A stretch of DNA of 57,276 nucleotides from an uncultured Prevotella sp. GTDB lineage: Bacteria > Bacteroidota > Bacteroidia > Bacteroidales > Bacteroidaceae. The notes under the pieces are model-generated. The model saw only the letters and a list, made by a program, of their open reading frames with translations, was not told the DNA's origin and searched no databases. Positions 17,726 to 28,837 of this stretch are shown in pieces. Position numbers and translations under genes: made by a program. Position 1 is the stretch's first letter. Every line of letters begins with the position of its first letter. The DNA lies in assembly GCF_946407605.1 (NCBI RefSeq), contig NZ_CAMJOS010000023.1, positions 1 through 57,276 of the forward strand, given 5' to 3'.

Positions 17726-20347
17726 TTATTTACCTGAGACTATCTTCTTGATGTCATTAAGCTTGTTGAGGGCTTCGAGGGGCGTGAGGTTGTTGACGTC
17801 AAGGCCAAGGATTTCATCGCGAACCTGACAAAGTACGGGGTCGTCGAGCTGGAAGAAAGAGAGTTGCATACCCTCGCGAGAAGCGGCGATCTCTGCTGTG
17901 GGCTTCCCTACTCCACCCACCTGGGCGTTCTCGCTCTCCAACTGCTTCAGAATCACGTTAGCACGCTTTACGATAGAGCGAGGCATACCTGCAATCTCTG
18001 CCACATGGATACCAAAGGAGTGCTCAGAGCCACCACGCTCCAGTTTACGCAGGAATATCACCTTTCCGTCAACCTCTTTTACGCTGACGTTATAGTTCTT
18101 GATGCGAGAGAAGTTCTTCTCCATCTCGTTCAACTCATGATAGTGCGTAGCAAAGAGTGTACGAGGATGGCCCTTCGCATTCTCGTGGAGATACTCCACA
18201 ATCGCCCAGGCGATAGAAATACCATCATAAGTAGAGGTGCCTCGACCTAACTCATCGAAGAGCACTAAAGAACGAGAAGACACATTATTCAGGATGTTCG
18301 AAGCCTCTGTCATCTCCACCATAAACGTTGATTCACCCAATGAAATGTTATCGCTGGCTCCCACGCGAGTGAATATTTTGTCCACCAGACCGATTCTCGC
18401 GGCTTCTGCGGGCACGAAACAGCCTATCTGGGCGAGTAGTACTATCAACGCCGTTTGACGCAACAGCGCCGATTTACCAGCCATATTCGGACCTGTGATA
18501 ATGATGATTTGCTGTCGTTCATTATCAAGGACTATATCGTTGGGCACATAATGCTCCTCGATAGGCAGTTCCTTTTCGATGACAGGATGGCGGCCCTGCT
18601 TGATGTCGATGACCTCAGAGGTATCGATGACAGGACGGATATAATGGTTCTCCTCTGCCGCTTTGGCAAACGACAGCAGACAGTCCAGATGAGCAATGAT
18701 ATTGGCGTTGATCTGAATCTGCGGAATAAACTCCTGCATGCCCAGTATCAGGTCGTTGAAGAGCTTGGCTTCAAGAGACAGGATACGGTCTTCCGCACCC
18801 AGAATCTTCTCTTCGTATTCCTTCAACTCCTGTGTGATATAGCGCTCTGCCTGTGCCAGCGTCTGCTTTCGAACCCACTCGGCAGGCACTTGGTCCTTGT
18901 AAGTGTTTCTGACCTCCAGATAATAGCCAAACACGTTGTTATAGCCTATCTTCAGCGACGAGATTCCTGTCTGTTCTGCCTCACGTTCCTGAATCTTCAG
19001 CAGGTAGTCTTTTCCGCTATAGGCAATCTGTCGCAACTCGTCGAGCTCGTCATTCACGCCGTTGCGAATTACCCCACCCTTCTGCACCAACTGTGGTGGA
19101 TCGTTCTGTATTTCCTTTTCTATGCGGTCTCTCAGCGACTCACAGAGATTCAGCTGTTCCCCTACCCTTTTCAGCGCCTCGTTGTTGGCATAGAGACAAG
19201 CCGTCTTGATGGGCTGAATGGCCTGCAGGGCCGTCTTCAGCTGCACCACTTCTCGTGGCGATACACGTCCCACAGCCACCTTCGAGATGATACGCTCCAA
19301 GTCGCCAATACGATGAATCTGCTCGTCTATGCATTGGCGGAAATCAGGCTCGCGGTAGTAATACTCCACGATATCCAGACGTTCGTTGATGGGCTTCTCG
19401 TCCTTGAGAGGAAAGACCACCCAGCGGCGCAGCAAGCGACCACCCATAGGCGACACCGTTTTATCGATGACGTCGAGCAGCGATTTGCCGTCTTCCTGCA
19501 TGGGATAAACCAATTCCAGCGAACGGATAGTAAACTTATCCAGACGCACATACTTATCCTCTTCGATGCGAGAGATAGATGTGATATGCCCTATCTGTGT
19601 GTGCTGCGTCTGCTCAAGATACTGCAGGATGGCCCCAGCAGCAATCACGCCGCTCTGCAGATGATCTACGCCAAAGCCCTTCAGGTTCTTTACGCGGAAG
19701 TGCTTCAGCAACTTCTGACGCGCTGTCTGGTCAGTATATACCCAGTCGTCGAGCTGGAAGGTAAAGAAGCGGTTGCCAAACTTCTGTTCGAAGTCCTGCT
19801 TACGACCCCGTTCGAAGAGCACTTCCTTGGGTTGAAAGTTCCCCAAAAGCTTCTCCACATAGTCAGCTGTACCCTCGCCTGTCAGGAACTCGCCAGTAGA
19901 GATATCGAGGAAGGCCACACCAAAGGCAGATTTGCCGAAATGCACGCTGGCTAGGAAGTTGTTCTCCTTGTAATTCAGCACGTTATCCGACATTGCCACA
20001 CCTGGCGTCACCAACTCCGTGATGCCTCGCTTCACCAGTTTCTTCGTCAGTTTTGGGTCCTCCAGCTGGTCGCAGATAGCCACACGCTTACCTGCTCTGA
20101 TCAACTTTGGCAGATAGGTATCCAGCGCATGATGAGGAAAGCCCGCCATCTCATCGCCCAGGCCGCCAGCGCCATTATTTCGATGCGTTAGCGTGATACC
20201 CAGGATGCGAGAGGCCGTTATGGCATCTTCGCAGTAGGTCTCATAGAAGTCGCCACACCTGAACAGCATGACTGCATCCGGGTGTTTCGCCTTCAAATCG
20301 AAAAACTGCTTCATCATCGGGGTCAGTTCCCCATCTTTCTTCGCCAT
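17726..20347 (-). CDS. mutS: DNA mismatch repair protein MutS
   Basis: Recognises base mismatches and small loops and starts repair with MutL. 873 residues. The N-terminal mismatch-binding domain has the phenylalanine-containing motif near [10 protein letters not shown] (about residues 30-39). The clamp/lever domains follow, and the ATPase domain has Walker [16 protein letters not shown] (about 617-631), [16 protein letters not shown] (Walker B, about 693) and [11 protein letters not shown] (about 735). The start [12 protein letters not shown] is chosen because the upstream ATG (20377) lies inside the -7 promoter element. It is convergent with the ychF-lgt unit. Confidence 0.97.
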   Translation of the reverse strand: MAKKDGELTPMMKQFFDLKAKHPDAVMLFRCGDFYETYCEDAITASRILGITLTHRNNGAGGLGDEMAGFPHHALDTYLPKLIRAGKRVAICDQLEDPKLTKKLVKRGITELVTPGVAMSDNVLNYKENNFLASVHFGKSAFGVAFLDISTGEFLTGEGTADYVEKLLGNFQPKEVLFERGRKQDFEQKFGNRFFTFQLDDWVYTDQTARQKLLKHFRVKNLKGFGVDHLQSGVIAAGAILQYLEQTQHTQIGHITSISRIEEDKYVRLDKFTIRSLELVYPMQEDGKSLLDVIDKTVSPMGGRLLRRWVVFPLKDEKPINERLDIVEYYYREPDFRQCIDEQIHRIGDLERIISKVAVGRVSPREVVQLKTALQAIQPIKTACLYANNEALKRVGEQLNLCESLRDRIEKEIQNDPPQLVQKGGVIRNGVNDELDELRQIAYSGKDYLLKIQEREAEQTGISSLKIGYNNVFGYYLEVRNTYKDQVPAEWVRKQTLAQAERYITQELKEYEEKILGAEDRILSLEAKLFNDLILGMQEFIPQIQINANIIAHLDCLLSFAKAAEENHYIRPVIDTSEVIDIKQGRHPVIEKELPIEEHYVPNDIVLDNERQQIIIITGPNMAGKSALLRQTALIVLLAQIGCFVPAEAARIGLVDKIFTRVGASDNISLGESTFMVEMTEASNILNNVSSRSLVLFDELGRGTSTYDGISIAWAIVEYLHENAKGHPRTLFATHYHELNEMEKNFSRIKNYNVSVKEVDGKVIFLRKLERGGSEHSFGIHVAEIAGMPRSIVKRANVILKQLESENAQVGGVGKPTAEIAASREGMQLSFFQLDDPVLCQVRDEILGLDVNNLTPLEALNKLNDIKKIVSGK

Positions 20348-20374
20348 AACTTCATAATATTTAAAAACTGACCG

Positions 20375-20406
20375 CAAAGTTACAAAAAAAACGAGAGAAA
20401 AACAAA
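20375..20406 (-). promoter_or_regulatory. Promoter of mutS
   Basis: Minus-strand -33 TTTG (20403-20406) and -7 TAACTTTG (20375-20382), spaced 20 bp; predicted transcription start near 20368, 20 bp before the ATG. Confidence 0.75.
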
Positions 20407-20512
20407 AGGAAAACTTGTTTTTTCTTCTTTTTTCGAGTACTAAACTTGCTCATTGGAAAAGCGGACATCCACTTTTGAAAACACAAGTGTTCGTTTGCCT
20501 AAAAAATTTGCG

Positions 20513-20566
20513 CCCTAACTAGAAAAAATTTTTTCCCAACTAGGGAAATAAAATTCTCTAGTTAAG
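20513..20566. repeat. 22-bp-period CCCTAACTRGG repeat, locus 1
   Basis: Three degenerate units beginning at 20513 (CCCTAACTAG), 20535 (CCCAACTAGGG) and 20556 (CTCTAGTTAAG), spaced 22 and 21 bp and separated by A/T-rich runs. The same unit recurs near 41.2 kb and 57.1 kb. It lies in the 324-bp gene-free stretch 20348-20671, which otherwise holds the mutS promoter, a short GGCGC hairpin (20592-20606) and the terminator of the next gene. Confidence 0.75.
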
Positions 20567-20610
20567 CGGCAAAAAACAGAAAAGACGTTTGAGGCGCTTG
20601 AGGCGCCCTT

Positions 20611-20646
20611 TTTGGAAAAAGAAAAGCGGGCCCTGCTGGACCCGCT
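20611..20646 (-). terminator. Terminator of the secreted-protein gene
   Basis: On the minus strand AGCGGGTCC pairs with GGGCCCGCT around a short loop (one mismatch), followed by TTTTCTTTTT. It lies about 25 bp after the stop codon of the gene ending at 20672. Confidence 0.8.
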
Positions 20647-20671
20647 ATTCTAAATGGCTATTTATATGAAA

Positions 20672-22156
20672 TCACTTCACAACTTTCTTGCCATTGATGA
20701 TGTACAGACCCTTCTTGGTTGCCATCACGCGCTGGCCCTGCAGGTTGTAGATAGCATCGCTCTTCAAGGCGTCTGCCTTCATGCTGCTGATGTTGTTTGC
20801 ACCTGTGGTGAAGTCAATCAGGTTCATCTGGATGGTCTCCTTGTAGACAGAGCCCATACCCGTAAGGGTATAAATCTCGCCAACCTCCAGAGCGTCTGTG
20901 TTGACACCAAACTGGTTGTAAACAGCCATAGAATCGCTACCCACAACGAACTTCAGGTTCTTGTTGTCGATGCTAACGAATTCGGCGTTGTTAATCTGGA
21001 TGTAGGCATTGACATTGTCGGCTAACTGACTGACAGTAATGGTCTTAGGAGCTACTGCTACGCTATCCTGAACCTTCACTTCCATATCGGTGAATGAGAA
21101 CTCAGGCAGGTTGTTGTAGCGATAGAGCTTGCCCCAGAAAGCACCCAGCTTACCTTCGCCCAGATCACCGTTGATGACGTGACCCTGAGCCAGGTTCTGC
21201 TTGTTGGTACCATAGAACAGCATGTTGTTGGTACCGTCAGTCAGGTAGATGTATTTGCCGCTTGCAAAGGTAACGGTGTTATTTACAGGCACGAGGCTCT
21301 CGCTAACAAACCAGTAAGAAGCGTACTCGCCACCATTGTCCCACTTGGGATTACTGCTGGTGCAATCCTCTACGAGAGAAGACAGTAACAGATAGCCTTT
21401 GTAGATGGTCAGCGTATAGCTCTTGGTGCTGGGCTTGTAGGTAGCATCGCCTTCGAAGTCGGCTCTTACAGTAACCTGACCCTGAACACCATTCTGAATC
21501 ACAATATCGTTGCCAGAAATCTTTGCCAGCGAATCGCTGCTCAGCGTCCATGTAACTGCTGCGCCAGCAATAACGTCATCGCCAGCCTTCACAATAGCGG
21601 TGGGCAGACTGATTTTCTCGTCCTTGCCACAGGTAGCGCGATCCTCGTAACCCTCAGCAAACTCAATGGTAGAAGCAGTACGGTTGTCAGAACCATCGCT
21701 AACAGTTACTACGATGCTCTTAAACTGAGTATTTCCTGCTATCGTAATCACCACCGAAGCGGTATTACCTTCCCAACCATCACCACTCAGCGAACCTTCA
21801 TTGGCTGTGTTGTTAGTATTCCACTTACCCTGATTAAAAACCATTTTAGTAATGGCCTGTCCTGCGGGAGCAGTAATAGTCAACGTACCGCTATACATAC
21901 GCAAACGAGGTGAATTGTTCCAAATACGATTGGCATTCTTGTTTCCCTCAGCGGCAGCAGAAACTGTCAGCGACACACCATTCAAGACTGTGGTAGTGTC
22001 ATTTAAAAAGTCACCATCATGAGAATCGTTAGACGAAACACCAGGAAGGGTGGGGAAGAGCTCTTGATAATTGTTATCAAAATCGAAGGTAACTTCCTCA
22101 GCCCAGCCGCAGATGCTCATCATCGCGACAAATAGTAAAGTAAAAACTTTCTTCAT
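20672..22156 (-). CDS. Secreted protein with Ig-like segment and Prevotella-type C-terminal tail
   Basis: I do not recognise a family for the whole protein. 494 residues with a signal peptide (MKKVFTLLFVAMMSICGWAEE). Residues about 20-150 form a beta-rich region that looks like a carbohydrate-binding or adhesion domain; about 165-250 resembles a bacterial Ig-like repeat (AVTWTLSSDSLAKISG, GQVTVRADFEGDATY); about 255-450 resembles an OB-fold/DUF5689-like nucleic-acid-binding-fold segment found in Bacteroidota surface proteins (YIQINNAEFVSID, IYTLTGMGSVYK). The last 30 residues end IYNLQGQRVMATKKGLYI-INGKKVVK, a conserved tail of Prevotella/Bacteroides secreted proteins thought to act in sorting or anchoring. 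The ATG at 22160-22162 is an alternative start two codons upstream. Confidence 0.7.
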   Translation of the reverse strand: MKKVFTLLFVAMMSICGWAEEVTFDFDNNYQELFPTLPGVSSNDSHDGDFLNDTTTVLNGVSLTVSAAAEGNKNANRIWNNSPRLRMYSGTLTITAPAGQAITKMVFNQGKWNTNNTANEGSLSGDGWEGNTASVVITIAGNTQFKSIVVTVSDGSDNRTASTIEFAEGYEDRATCGKDEKISLPTAIVKAGDDVIAGAAVTWTLSSDSLAKISGNDIVIQNGVQGQVTVRADFEGDATYKPSTKSYTLTIYKGYLLLSSLVEDCTSSNPKWDNGGEYASYWFVSESLVPVNNTVTFASGKYIYLTDGTNNMLFYGTNKQNLAQGHVINGDLGEGKLGAFWGKLYRYNNLPEFSFTDMEVKVQDSVAVAPKTITVSQLADNVNAYIQINNAEFVSIDNKNLKFVVGSDSMAVYNQFGVNTDALEVGEIYTLTGMGSVYKETIQMNLIDFTTGANNISSMKADALKSDAIYNLQGQRVMATKKGLYIINGKKVVK

Positions 22157-22196
22157 AAGCATTTTTGTATTTGTTGTTAATGTATAATTTCGACCG

Positions 22197-22227
22197 CAAA
22201 ATTAATGAATAAAAATGATACGACAAA
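22197..22227 (-). promoter_or_regulatory. Promoter of the secreted-protein gene
   Basis: Minus-strand -33 TTTG (22224-22227) and -7 TAATTTTG (22197-22204), spaced 19 bp, about 40 bp upstream of the start codon. Confidence 0.75.
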
Positions 22228-22267
22228 GAAAAAACGTCTAAAAGATTTTATTTTCATTTTTTATTCG

Positions 22268-22275
22268 TAACTTTG
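22268..22275 (+). promoter_or_regulatory. Promoter -7 element of leuS operon
   Basis: TAACTTTG followed by CAGCC, 41 bp before the leuS ATG. It matches TAnnTTTG; there is no clear -33 TTTG. It would drive the six-gene run leuS to GtrA, whose genes are spaced 3-18 bp apart. Confidence 0.65.
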
Positions 22276-22316
22276 CAGCCTAAATTAATAGGAACACGAA
22301 TAAAAAACAAGATACA

Positions 22317-25145
22317 ATGGATTACAATTTCAGAGACATCGAACAGAAATGGCAAAAGCGATGGGTGGAAATGCAGACCTATCGAGTGAAGGAAGACGCA
22401 TCGAAGAAGAAGTTCTACGTGCTAAATATGTTCCCTTATCCCAGTGGTGCAGGCCTGCATGTGGGCCATCCGTTGGGCTATATTGCCAGCGATATCTATG
22501 CCCGCTACAAGCGTCAGCAGGGCTATAACGTGCTGAATCCCATGGGATATGATGCTTACGGACTGCCCGCAGAGCAGTATGCCATCCAGACGGGTCAGCA
22601 TCCTGAGAAGACAACAGTAGAAAACATCAACCGTTATCGCAGTCAGCTGGATAAGATTGGTTTCTGCTTCGACTGGGAGCGCGAGGTTCGTACTTGCGAT
22701 CCTATCTACTACAAGTGGACTCAGTGGGCATTCCAGCGTATGTTTAAGAGCTACTTCTCTACCGCATCGCACAAGGCTCAGCCAACTATCAAGCTGATTG
22801 AGCACTTCGAACTGATGGGTACTGAGGATTGTCACGCTCTGGGTACTGAGGAACTGCACTTTACTGCTGCTGAATGGAACGCATTCTCTGAGAAGAAGAA
22901 GCAGGAGGTGCTGATGAACTATCGTATAGCCTATCTGGCCGACACAATGGTTAACTGGTGTCCAAAGCTTGGAACTGTATTGGCCAACGATGAGGTAGTA
23001 GACGGTGTAAGTGTTCGTGGCGGCTATCCTGTAGTACAGAAGAAGATGCGCCAGTGGTGTCTGCGTGTATCGGCTTACGCACAGAGACTGCTCGACGGAC
23101 TTGAGGATATCGACTGGACCGACTCTCTGAAGGAAACCCAGCGCAACTGGATTGGTCGCTCAGAAGGTACAGAGGTTGAGTTTAATGTAGCCGACTCAGA
23201 CAAGCACTTCACCATCTTCACTACTCGTGCTGATACTATGTTTGGTGTAACATTCATGGTACTGGCTCCTGAGAGCGACCTGGTAGCAGAACTTACTACT
23301 CCTGAGCAGAAGGCTGAGGTAGACAAGTATCTGGACTATGTGAAGAAGCGCACAGAGCGCGATCGCCAGATGGACCACAAGGTAACAGGTGTGTTCTCTG
23401 GTAGCTATGCTATCAATCCATTTACAGACGAGAAGATCCCCATCTGGATTGCAGAATATGTCCTTGCAGGCTATGGTACTGGTGCTATTATGGCTGTGCC
23501 TGCTCACGACTCTCGTGACTACGCCTTCGCCAAGCATTTTAATCTTCCCATCATCCCTCTGATTGAGGGTGCTGACGTCAGCGAAGAGAGCTACGATGCC
23601 AAGGAGGGTATCGTCTGTAACTCTTCGTCAGCCAAGTTCAGTCTGAATGGTCTGACTGTCAAGGAAGCTATCGCCGCCACCAAGAAATATGTGACTGAGC
23701 AGGGCTTGGGTCGTGTGAAGGTGAACTACCGTCTGCGCGACGCCATCTTCTCTCGCCAGCGCTACTGGGGTGAGCCGTTCCCTGTTTACTACAAGGACGA
23801 TATGCCTTATATGATTCCAAAGGAGTGTCTGCCTCTGGAGTTGCCTGAGATTGACGAGTACAAGCCCACAGAGACTGGCGAACCCCCATTGGGTCGTGCT
23901 AAGAAATGGGCTTGGGACACCAAGACAGATAGCGTAGTCGATAAGTCGCTGATTGACAACAAGACCGTCTTCCCCTTGGAGCTCAACACAATGCCTGGTT
24001 TCGCTGGTTCAAGTGCTTACTATCTGCGCTATATGGACCCCAAGAACGAGAAGGCTCTGGTTGACAAGGATGTTGATGAGTACTGGCGCAACGTGGACCT
24101 CTATGTTGGTGGTACTGAGCACGCTACTGGTCACCTCATCTACAGCCGTTTCTGGAACAAGTTCCTCTATGATTCTGGTTACAGCTGCGAGGATGAGCCC
24201 TTCAAGAAGCTGGTGAACCAGGGTATGATTCAGGGTCGCTCTAACTTCGTCTATCGTATCGAAGACGAGGGTGCCGACAAGGGTAAGTTCGTCAGCTTCG
24301 GCCTGAAGGATAAGTACACCACCACACCAATCCACGTGGATGTCAACATCGTCAGTGCTGACGTTCTCGACATCGAGGCCTTCAAGGCTTGGCGTCCTGA
24401 GTACAACAACGCCGAGTTTATCCTTGAGAATGGTCAGTACAAGTGCGGCTGGGCCATCGAGAAGATGTCGAAGTCGATGTTCAATGTGGTGAATCCAGAT
24501 ATGATTGTAGAGAAGTATGGTGCTGACACACTGCGTCTCTACGAGATGTTCCTGGGTCCTGTTGAGCAGAGTAAGCCTTGGGATACCAACGGCATCGACG
24601 GCTGCCACCGCTTCCTGAAGAAGTTCTGGAACCTCTGTTCTGCTTATTGCTGTGGCACAGCAACAGACTCGACAGCAACGCCAGAGAACCTGAAGAGCGT
24701 ACACAAGCTTATCAAGAAGGTATCGCAGGACATCGAGACCTTCAGCTATAATACCTCTATTTCTGCATTTATGATCTGCGTTAACGAGCTCTCGCAGCAG
24801 AAGTGCAAGAACAAGGAGATGCTGAAGACCCTCGTCATCCTTATTGCTCCTTTTGCTCCTCATATCGCTGAGGAACTCTGGGAGATGATGGGCGAGCAGG
24901 GTAGTGTCTGCGACTCACAGTGGCCCACATGGAATGAAGAATACCTGGTAGAGAGCAGCGTGAAGATGGGTGTGGCCTTCAATGGTAAGACTCGCTTTGA
25001 AATAGAGTTGGCTGCCGATGCCGACAATGCTGCCATCGAACAGCTGGTTCGCAGCGATGAGCGTACTGCTAAGTACTTGGAAGACAAGCAGATAGTAAAG
25101 GTTATCATCGTCCCGAAACGTATGGTGAACATCGTCATCAAATAA
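22317..25145 (+). CDS. leuS: Leucyl-tRNA synthetase
   Basis: Class I synthetase charging tRNA-Leu, 942 residues. The ATP-binding HIGH-type motif is [15 protein letters not shown] (about residues 42-56) and the KMSKS loop is [10 protein letters not shown] (about 716). The CP1 editing domain is present between ([36 protein letters not shown], with the conserved threonine and aspartate of the editing pocket). The C-terminal anticodon-binding domain and the small ubiquitin-like end ([15 protein letters not shown]) are complete. First gene of a tight plus-strand operon. Confidence 0.98.
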   Translation: MDYNFRDIEQKWQKRWVEMQTYRVKEDASKKKFYVLNMFPYPSGAGLHVGHPLGYIASDIYARYKRQQGYNVLNPMGYDAYGLPAEQYAIQTGQHPEKTTVENINRYRSQLDKIGFCFDWEREVRTCDPIYYKWTQWAFQRMFKSYFSTASHKAQPTIKLIEHFELMGTEDCHALGTEELHFTAAEWNAFSEKKKQEVLMNYRIAYLADTMVNWCPKLGTVLANDEVVDGVSVRGGYPVVQKKMRQWCLRVSAYAQRLLDGLEDIDWTDSLKETQRNWIGRSEGTEVEFNVADSDKHFTIFTTRADTMFGVTFMVLAPESDLVAELTTPEQKAEVDKYLDYVKKRTERDRQMDHKVTGVFSGSYAINPFTDEKIPIWIAEYVLAGYGTGAIMAVPAHDSRDYAFAKHFNLPIIPLIEGADVSEESYDAKEGIVCNSSSAKFSLNGLTVKEAIAATKKYVTEQGLGRVKVNYRLRDAIFSRQRYWGEPFPVYYKDDMPYMIPKECLPLELPEIDEYKPTETGEPPLGRAKKWAWDTKTDSVVDKSLIDNKTVFPLELNTMPGFAGSSAYYLRYMDPKNEKALVDKDVDEYWRNVDLYVGGTEHATGHLIYSRFWNKFLYDSGYSCEDEPFKKLVNQGMIQGRSNFVYRIEDEGADKGKFVSFGLKDKYTTTPIHVDVNIVSADVLDIEAFKAWRPEYNNAEFILENGQYKCGWAIEKMSKSMFNVVNPDMIVEKYGADTLRLYEMFLGPVEQSKPWDTNGIDGCHRFLKKFWNLCSAYCCGTATDSTATPENLKSVHKLIKKVSQDIETFSYNTSISAFMICVNELSQQKCKNKEMLKTLVILIAPFAPHIAEELWEMMGEQGSVCDSQWPTWNEEYLVESSVKMGVAFNGKTRFEIELAADADNAAIEQLVRSDERTAKYLEDKQIVKVIIVPKRMVNIVIK

Positions 25146-25148
25146 CAA

Positions 25149-26123
25149 ATGATGAACATTAATCATAAACTCATCATGAACGAGGTTGAAGATTATTTCT
25201 TCATCACCCTCGGACTGGTGCTCTACACCATCGCCTTCACCGTCTTTCTGATGCCTTATCAGATTGTGGCAGGAGGCGTAACGGGTCTGTCGGCTATCAT
25301 CTACTATGCCACAGGATTCCATCTGGAGAACACCTACATCATCATCAACGGCATTCTGCTGTTGGTGGCGCTGAAGATTCTGGGCTTCAAGTTCATGCTG
25401 AAGACCATCTTTGCCATCTTCGCCCTCTACTTCATGTTGATGTTTGCCCAGGAGATTATTCCCAAGCAGGACAACGGACTGCCTATCAAGTTGCTGGGCG
25501 AAGGGCAGGACTTCATGTCGATGATTATAGGCTGTGTTATCACAGGTATCGCCCTGGCCACCGTCTTTCTGCACAACGGCTCTACGGGTGGTACTGATAT
25601 CATTGCTGCATCAGTAAACAAATACCACAACGTGTCGCTGGGCTCCGTACTGATTACTGCTGACTTCTGCATCATCGGCTCCTGTATGTTCTTCCCACAG
25701 TTTGGCGATTACATCGAGAGAGCCCATAAGGTGATGTTCGGTTTCTGCGTGATGGCCCTTGAGAACTTCGTGCTCGACTATGTAATGAATGCACGTCGCG
25801 AGTCCGTACAGTTCCTTATCTTCACGCGAAAATGGCAGGAGATAGCCAATGCCATCGGCACTCAGATGCATCATGGCGTCACCATCCTCGATGGTCACGG
25901 ATGGTATACAGGACAGGAAATCAAGGTGCTGTGTATCCTGGCCAAGAAGAACGAGAGCATCATTATCTTCCGACTTATCAAGATGATCGACCCTCAGGCC
26001 TTCGTATCGCAGAGTGCCGTTATTGGTGTCTATGGAGAAGGCTTCGACGAGATGAAAGTCAAGATCAAGGAGAATAAGAAGAAAGAAGAAGTAAAGGAGA
26101 TAGAGGAAGATAAAGGAAAGTAG
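25149..26123 (+). CDS. YitT family membrane protein (DUF161/DUF2179)
   Basis: 324-residue integral membrane protein, start 3 bp after leuS. The first 210 residues hold about five membrane segments with the YitT signatures [21 protein letters not shown] and [12 protein letters not shown]. Residues about 220-300 form the soluble DUF2179 domain ([22 protein letters not shown], a GlnB-like fold often thought to bind a small ligand). The C-terminal 20 residues are lysine and glutamate rich and look disordered. Function is not established for the family; transport is a guess. Confidence 0.9.
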   Translation: MMNINHKLIMNEVEDYFFITLGLVLYTIAFTVFLMPYQIVAGGVTGLSAIIYYATGFHLENTYIIINGILLLVALKILGFKFMLKTIFAIFALYFMLMFAQEIIPKQDNGLPIKLLGEGQDFMSMIIGCVITGIALATVFLHNGSTGGTDIIAASVNKYHNVSLGSVLITADFCIIGSCMFFPQFGDYIERAHKVMFGFCVMALENFVLDYVMNARRESVQFLIFTRKWQEIANAIGTQMHHGVTILDGHGWYTGQEIKVLCILAKKNESIIIFRLIKMIDPQAFVSQSAVIGVYGEGFDEMKVKIKENKKKEEVKEIEEDKGK

Positions 26124-26128
26124 AAGAT

Positions 26129-26764
26129 ATGAAGATAGTATTCGCAACCAACAATCTGCACAAACTACAGGAAGTACGCCAGATTCTGGGCGATAGCTTT
26201 GAAGTGCTGTCGCTGAAGGATATTGGCTGCGATGTAGACATCCCTGAAACAGGACAGACGCTTGAGGAGAATGCCCTGCAGAAGGCTCGTTACGTCTACG
26301 ACAACTATCACATTGACTGCTTTGCCGATGATACTGGTCTGGAAGTAGAGGCCCTGAATGGGGCGCCTGGCGTCTATAGTGCCCGCTATGCCGCAATGGA
26401 GCCTACTGGGTCTACTGATAGTCCCAAAAGTCACGATAGCGAAGCCAATATGGCGCGTCTGCTACGTGAGTTGTCAGATAAAGACAATCGCAAGGCCCGT
26501 TTCCGTACTGTCATCGCCCTCATTCAGAAAAAGGATGTCTGTCCCTGTGGCTGTACCAGCATCAAACAGGAACATCTCTTCGATGGCATTGTCAAAGGCG
26601 AGATAACAACAGAGCGGAGTGGGGTAGAGGGCTTCGGCTATGACCCTATTTTCCGTCCAGAAGGCTATGACCAAACCTTTGCTGAGATGAATGCTGAACA
26701 GAAGAACAGCATTAGTCATCGCGGACGAGCCACAGCAAAACTCGCAGAATATCTCCTTAAATAA
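26129..26764 (+). CDS. rdgB: XTP/dITP diphosphatase (RdgB/HAM1)
   Basis: House-cleaning pyrophosphatase that removes xanthosine and inosine triphosphates from the nucleotide pool. 211 residues. Signature motifs: [16 protein letters not shown] (substrate-binding N-terminus), [17 protein letters not shown] (about residues 45-61), [24 protein letters not shown] (about 69-92, with the catalytic aspartate pair; quoted here as two overlapping parts [12 protein letters not shown] and [11 protein letters not shown]), and [13 protein letters not shown] and [11 protein letters not shown] near the end. It sits 5 bp after the YitT gene. Confidence 0.95.
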   Translation: MKIVFATNNLHKLQEVRQILGDSFEVLSLKDIGCDVDIPETGQTLEENALQKARYVYDNYHIDCFADDTGLEVEALNGAPGVYSARYAAMEPTGSTDSPKSHDSEANMARLLRELSDKDNRKARFRTVIALIQKKDVCPCGCTSIKQEHLFDGIVKGEITTERSGVEGFGYDPIFRPEGYDQTFAEMNAEQKNSISHRGRATAKLAEYLLK

Positions 26765-26773
26765 GTATATGGT

Positions 26774-28819
26774 ATGAAGAGACTGGCCCTGATATTACTT
26801 CTTATTGCGCAATTATCAATTTTCAATTCTCAATTGTCAATTGCGCAGATAGGCACTTGGCGTGCTTATATGTCATATTATGAGCCGCAACAGATTGTAA
26901 AGGCTGGTGCTAATACGCTTTTTGTGCGAGCCTCAAACAGCCTCTATAGTTATAATCTCAACGACCATTCTATCACTACCTTCGACAACGTAAATACACT
27001 TAGTGATACCTATATCTCACAGATTGCCTGGAACCAGAAAGTAAAACGGTTGATGGTGGTCTATGAGAGTACAAATATCGACTTACTTGACTTGGATGGC
27101 GACGTCACCAACATCAGTTCTTACTATTCCAAGTCGATGACGAAGGACAAGACTGTCAATAACATCTATATCTATAACGAATTTGCCTATCTTTGCACAG
27201 GTTTCGGTATCGTGAAAATCAATATGGATAGGGCAGAAATTAGTGAGTCGTACATCTTAGATCAGAATATTAATGCAATAGTCATAGACAATAAGACCAT
27301 CTATGCACGAAATAAGCAAGGAGTGGTTTATAAGGCTACTTTGACTGACAATCTCATTGATAAAACAAATTGGCAAACAACAACAACTTATCCTGAATTC
27401 ACTACCGATAATACTGATTGGGATACCTATCAGCCTGTTGTTGCAACGCTCAAACCAGATGGACCAAAATACAATTACTTTGGTTTTATGAGCTTTGATA
27501 ATGGCATATTATATACTGTTGGTGGTGGATGGAAAGACGGAAGCGAGTTTTTGCGTCCTTTCTGTGCGCAAATCCTCAAAGACGGCAATAAGTGGACATC
27601 ATTAGATAAGAATGATATTACTCCCCTTACTGGTACCAGACTGACTGATGCCACTTCTATAGCTGTTGATCCCTCTAATCCCAATCATTATTTTGTAACT
27701 ACTTGTGGAACGGGCCTTTACGAATTTCTGAATGGAAAGATGGTCCAAAACTTTACCTCCACAAATAGTCCTATCGTCTCCGCTTTAGACGAAAAAGATG
27801 CAAATGCTGCAAACTACGTTCGTCTTGATGGTCTGTTCTTTGATCATCTAAACAATGTTTGGATGTCAAACAGTAGTTCTAAAGCTAAAACACCTCTATT
27901 AAAATATAATCCCACTTCTAATGAATGGGAAGGTTACGATAACTCAGAGCTTTTCTATCAGAACTCACCTTTACGTATCATTCGTGGTGCTATTTTTGAT
28001 AATAATGGAAATGCCTGGATGGTAAACGATCACCATAATCATCCCTGTGTAATAAGACTAAATCCAGAAACAGAAGCATTTACACGATACGAGAACTTTA
28101 CTAATCAAGACGGCATTTCATATGGTCTGAACTATGTACATTGTATTGCACAGGATTTGGACAAAAACATTTGGATAGGTTCCGAACAGGGATTGTTTCT
28201 TTACGATAGTCAACAACAAGAAAACAACACCTTAGGCTTTACACAAGTAAAAGTACCACGTAATGATGGTACTGATTACGCTGACTATCTCATGACAGGC
28301 GTCAATATTACCTGTATTGCCATTGATGGTGGTAATCGCAAATGGGTTGGTACTGATGGTAATGGTGTGTATCTTATCAGCGCTGATAACATGGAACAGA
28401 TTCATCATTTTACTATTAATAATAGTCCTCTCCTGTCAGATATTATTGAATCTATTGCCATTAATGACAATACAGGAGAGGTGTTTTTCGGAACAAAGAA
28501 TGGACTTTGTTCATATATGAGTGATGCTACGAATAGCGCTACTGAAATGACAAAAGACGACGTCTATGCTTATCCTAATCCTGTAGAACCTGGATACACA
28601 GGCCTTATAACCGTCGTAGGACTGTCGTTTGATGCAGACGTGAAGATTCTTACCAGCAGTGGTCGTTTAGTGGCTCAGAGACGTTCTAATGGCGGCACAT
28701 TCACTTGGGACGGATGTGACCAACAAGGTAAACGAGTGGCTAGTGGCATCTATATGATAGCTACAGCCACCAGCAATGGCTCAGATGGAATAGTAGGAAA
28801 AATTGCTGTTATAAGATAA
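26774..28819 (+). CDS. porZ: PorZ-like beta-propeller protein with type IX secretion C-terminal domain
   Basis: 681 residues. After the signal peptide the mature protein starts IGTWRAYMSYYEPQQIVKAG, closely matching the N-terminal beta-propeller of PorZ, the attachment-complex subunit of the type IX secretion system that binds A-LPS. Propeller blades continue to about residue 590, including LDKNIWIGSEQGLFLYDS and GNRKWVGTDGNGVYLI (two-component-regulator type blades). The last 90 residues form a T9SS C-terminal domain (YAYPNPVEPGYTG ... GKRVASGIYMIATA). PorZ is retained at the surface rather than released. Odd: the end of the signal peptide is encoded by a 7-bp tandem repeat (26810-26844). 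Assignment to PorZ itself rather than a paralogue is by memory of the family, not by alignment. Confidence 0.7.
   Translation: MKRLALILLLIAQLSIFNSQLSIAQIGTWRAYMSYYEPQQIVKAGANTLFVRASNSLYSYNLNDHSITTFDNVNTLSDTYISQIAWNQKVKRLMVVYESTNIDLLDLDGDVTNISSYYSKSMTKDKTVNNIYIYNEFAYLCTGFGIVKINMDRAEISESYILDQNINAIVIDNKTIYARNKQGVVYKATLTDNLIDKTNWQTTTTYPEFTTDNTDWDTYQPVVATLKPDGPKYNYFGFMSFDNGILYTVGGGWKDGSEFLRPFCAQILKDGNKWTSLDKNDITPLTGTRLTDATSIAVDPSNPNHYFVTTCGTGLYEFLNGKMVQNFTSTNSPIVSALDEKDANAANYVRLDGLFFDHLNNVWMSNSSSKAKTPLLKYNPTSNEWEGYDNSELFYQNSPLRIIRGAIFDNNGNAWMVNDHHNHPCVIRLNPETEAFTRYENFTNQDGISYGLNYVHCIAQDLDKNIWIGSEQGLFLYDSQQQENNTLGFTQVKVPRNDGTDYADYLMTGVNITCIAIDGGNRKWVGTDGNGVYLISADNMEQIHHFTINNSPLLSDIIESIAINDNTGEVFFGTKNGLCSYMSDATNSATEMTKDDVYAYPNPVEPGYTGLITVVGLSFDADVKILTSSGRLVAQRRSNGGTFTWDGCDQQGKRVASGIYMIATATSNGSDGIVGKIAVIR
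26810..26844 (+). repeat. Five 7-bp CAATTNN units inside the porZ-like signal peptide
   Basis: Units CAATTAT, CAATTTT, CAATTCT, CAATTGT, CAATTGC in exact tandem. They encode the residues AQLSIFNSQLSIAQ just before the predicted signal cleavage. Seven is not a multiple of three, so gain or loss of a unit would shift the frame. Confidence 0.9.
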
Positions 28820-28837
28820 ATCAATAATAAGGAAAAA

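Noticed and set aside
18455..19954. 499-codon plus-strand open frame inside mutS
   Set aside because: It is antisense to mutS, whose protein has all MutS motifs; the plus-strand translation has no recognisable domain or signal.
20592..20606. Hairpin GGCGC-TTGAG-GCGCC followed by CTTTTTGG as a plus-strand terminator
   Set aside because: No plus-strand gene lies upstream (mutS is on the minus strand and transcribed away), so there is nothing to terminate.
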